Assembly: GCA_964035545.1 (NCBI GenBank)
Contig: OZ037768.1
Coordinates: 14,322,175-14,386,174, forward strand
Direction of reading: 5' to 3'
From: Bugula neritina
Lineage: Eukaryota > Bryozoa > Gymnolaemata > Cheilostomatida > Bugulidae
Length of the DNA: 64,000 bases
How positions within the stretch are numbered: position 1 is the stretch's first letter; every line of letters starts with the position of its first letter. Shown here in pieces: positions 63,791-64,000 of the stretch. The notes below the pieces were generated by a model. The model worked only from the letters and a program-made list of their open reading frames with translations. It had not been told where the DNA came from and did no database searches. A program made the position numbers and the translations under genes.

Positions 63791-64000
63791 CACAGAGAGC
63801 AGCCGTGGTCCAGCAGTTAGAGCGCTTGGTTAATAAGTATGAAGTCATAGGTTTGAGCCTCCGACAAAGACCATTGGTGATGTTAGAAAGAGCATCCAGT
63901 CATAATTGCTCCTGTGCCCCTTCCCTTGTGAGAAAACCCCATCCATTAGGGGTTTTTTCACAGAGATGGTGACTATAAACTTGCGTGAGTTTTTTCTCCC
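63791..64000 (+). mobile_element. tRNA-derived SINE (5' part, cut by the window edge)
   Basis: An internal RNA polymerase III promoter is visible: A box TGGTCCAGCAGTTAGAGCG (63806-63824) and B box GGTTTGAGCC (63850-63859), spaced as in a tRNA gene and preceded by a tRNA-like head (GCAGCCGTGG). The body continues AAAGAGCATCCAGTCAT, reminiscent of the AAGGGCATCCGG motif in several animal SINEs (from memory), and then a CCCC/GGGG hairpin near 63,936-63,955. The tail is outside the window. It lies in or near an upstream FAM91A1 intron. It is not a functional tRNA: the cloverleaf cannot be completed. Confidence 0.75.

Overview
The window is AT-rich metazoan nuclear DNA. Genes are split by GT-AG introns, and the recognisable proteins (LENG8, a PRD-class Alx homeobox protein, bystin, FAM91A1) are animal or bilaterian families. 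Intron-rich single-copy genes, Penelope-like elements and a tRNA-type SINE would suit a marine invertebrate, possibly a lophotrochozoan, but nothing here fixes the phylum. No bacterial, viral or organellar genes were seen. All identifications are from reading the sequence and from memory of the families; no search was run.

Layout. (1) 1-12.3 kb, minus strand: 14 coding exons of LENG8 (SAC3/GANP-type mRNA-processing protein), running off the left edge. A 1.24 kb foldback hAT-type MITE sits just upstream of one of its splice acceptors. A plus-strand transcript unit (9.16-10.17 kb) with two small single-pass membrane ORFs lies inside an intron. (2) 12.4-20.2 kb: repeat-rich, with an inverted Penelope-terminal fragment, two copies of a GGTGTC-ended MITE with 8-bp target duplications, a LINE tail, quasi-simple triplet DNA, a broken transposon-associated gene and a (GA)n array. 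(3) 21.0-23.7 kb, minus: a complete six-exon four-span membrane protein, not recognised. (4) 23.0-34.3 kb: transposon graveyard with a PIF-like MITE, LINE fragments, a 20-bp minisatellite, and a cluster at 30.3-34.3 kb of a tandem hammerhead-ribozyme repeat (retrozyme) beside two Penelope-like elements. (5) 36.6-45.2 kb, minus: a complete five-exon Alx homeobox gene. (6) 45.2-54.6 kb: large gene-free stretch. (7) 54.6-58.6 kb, plus: a complete eight-exon bystin gene. (8) 59.1-63.7 kb, minus: the last ten exons of FAM91A1, convergent with bystin. (9) 63.8-64 kb: start of a tRNA-derived SINE.

The most striking item is the 271-bp directly repeated unit at 30.35-30.89 kb. Its minus strand folds into a canonical hammerhead ribozyme in each copy, as expected for an animal retrozyme that makes 271-nt circular RNA. 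It is embedded in (TA)n and lies within 4 kb of Penelope-like elements, one of which carries its own hammerhead with an intact core. The host genes have no obvious shared pathway; their adjacency looks like ordinary gene order.
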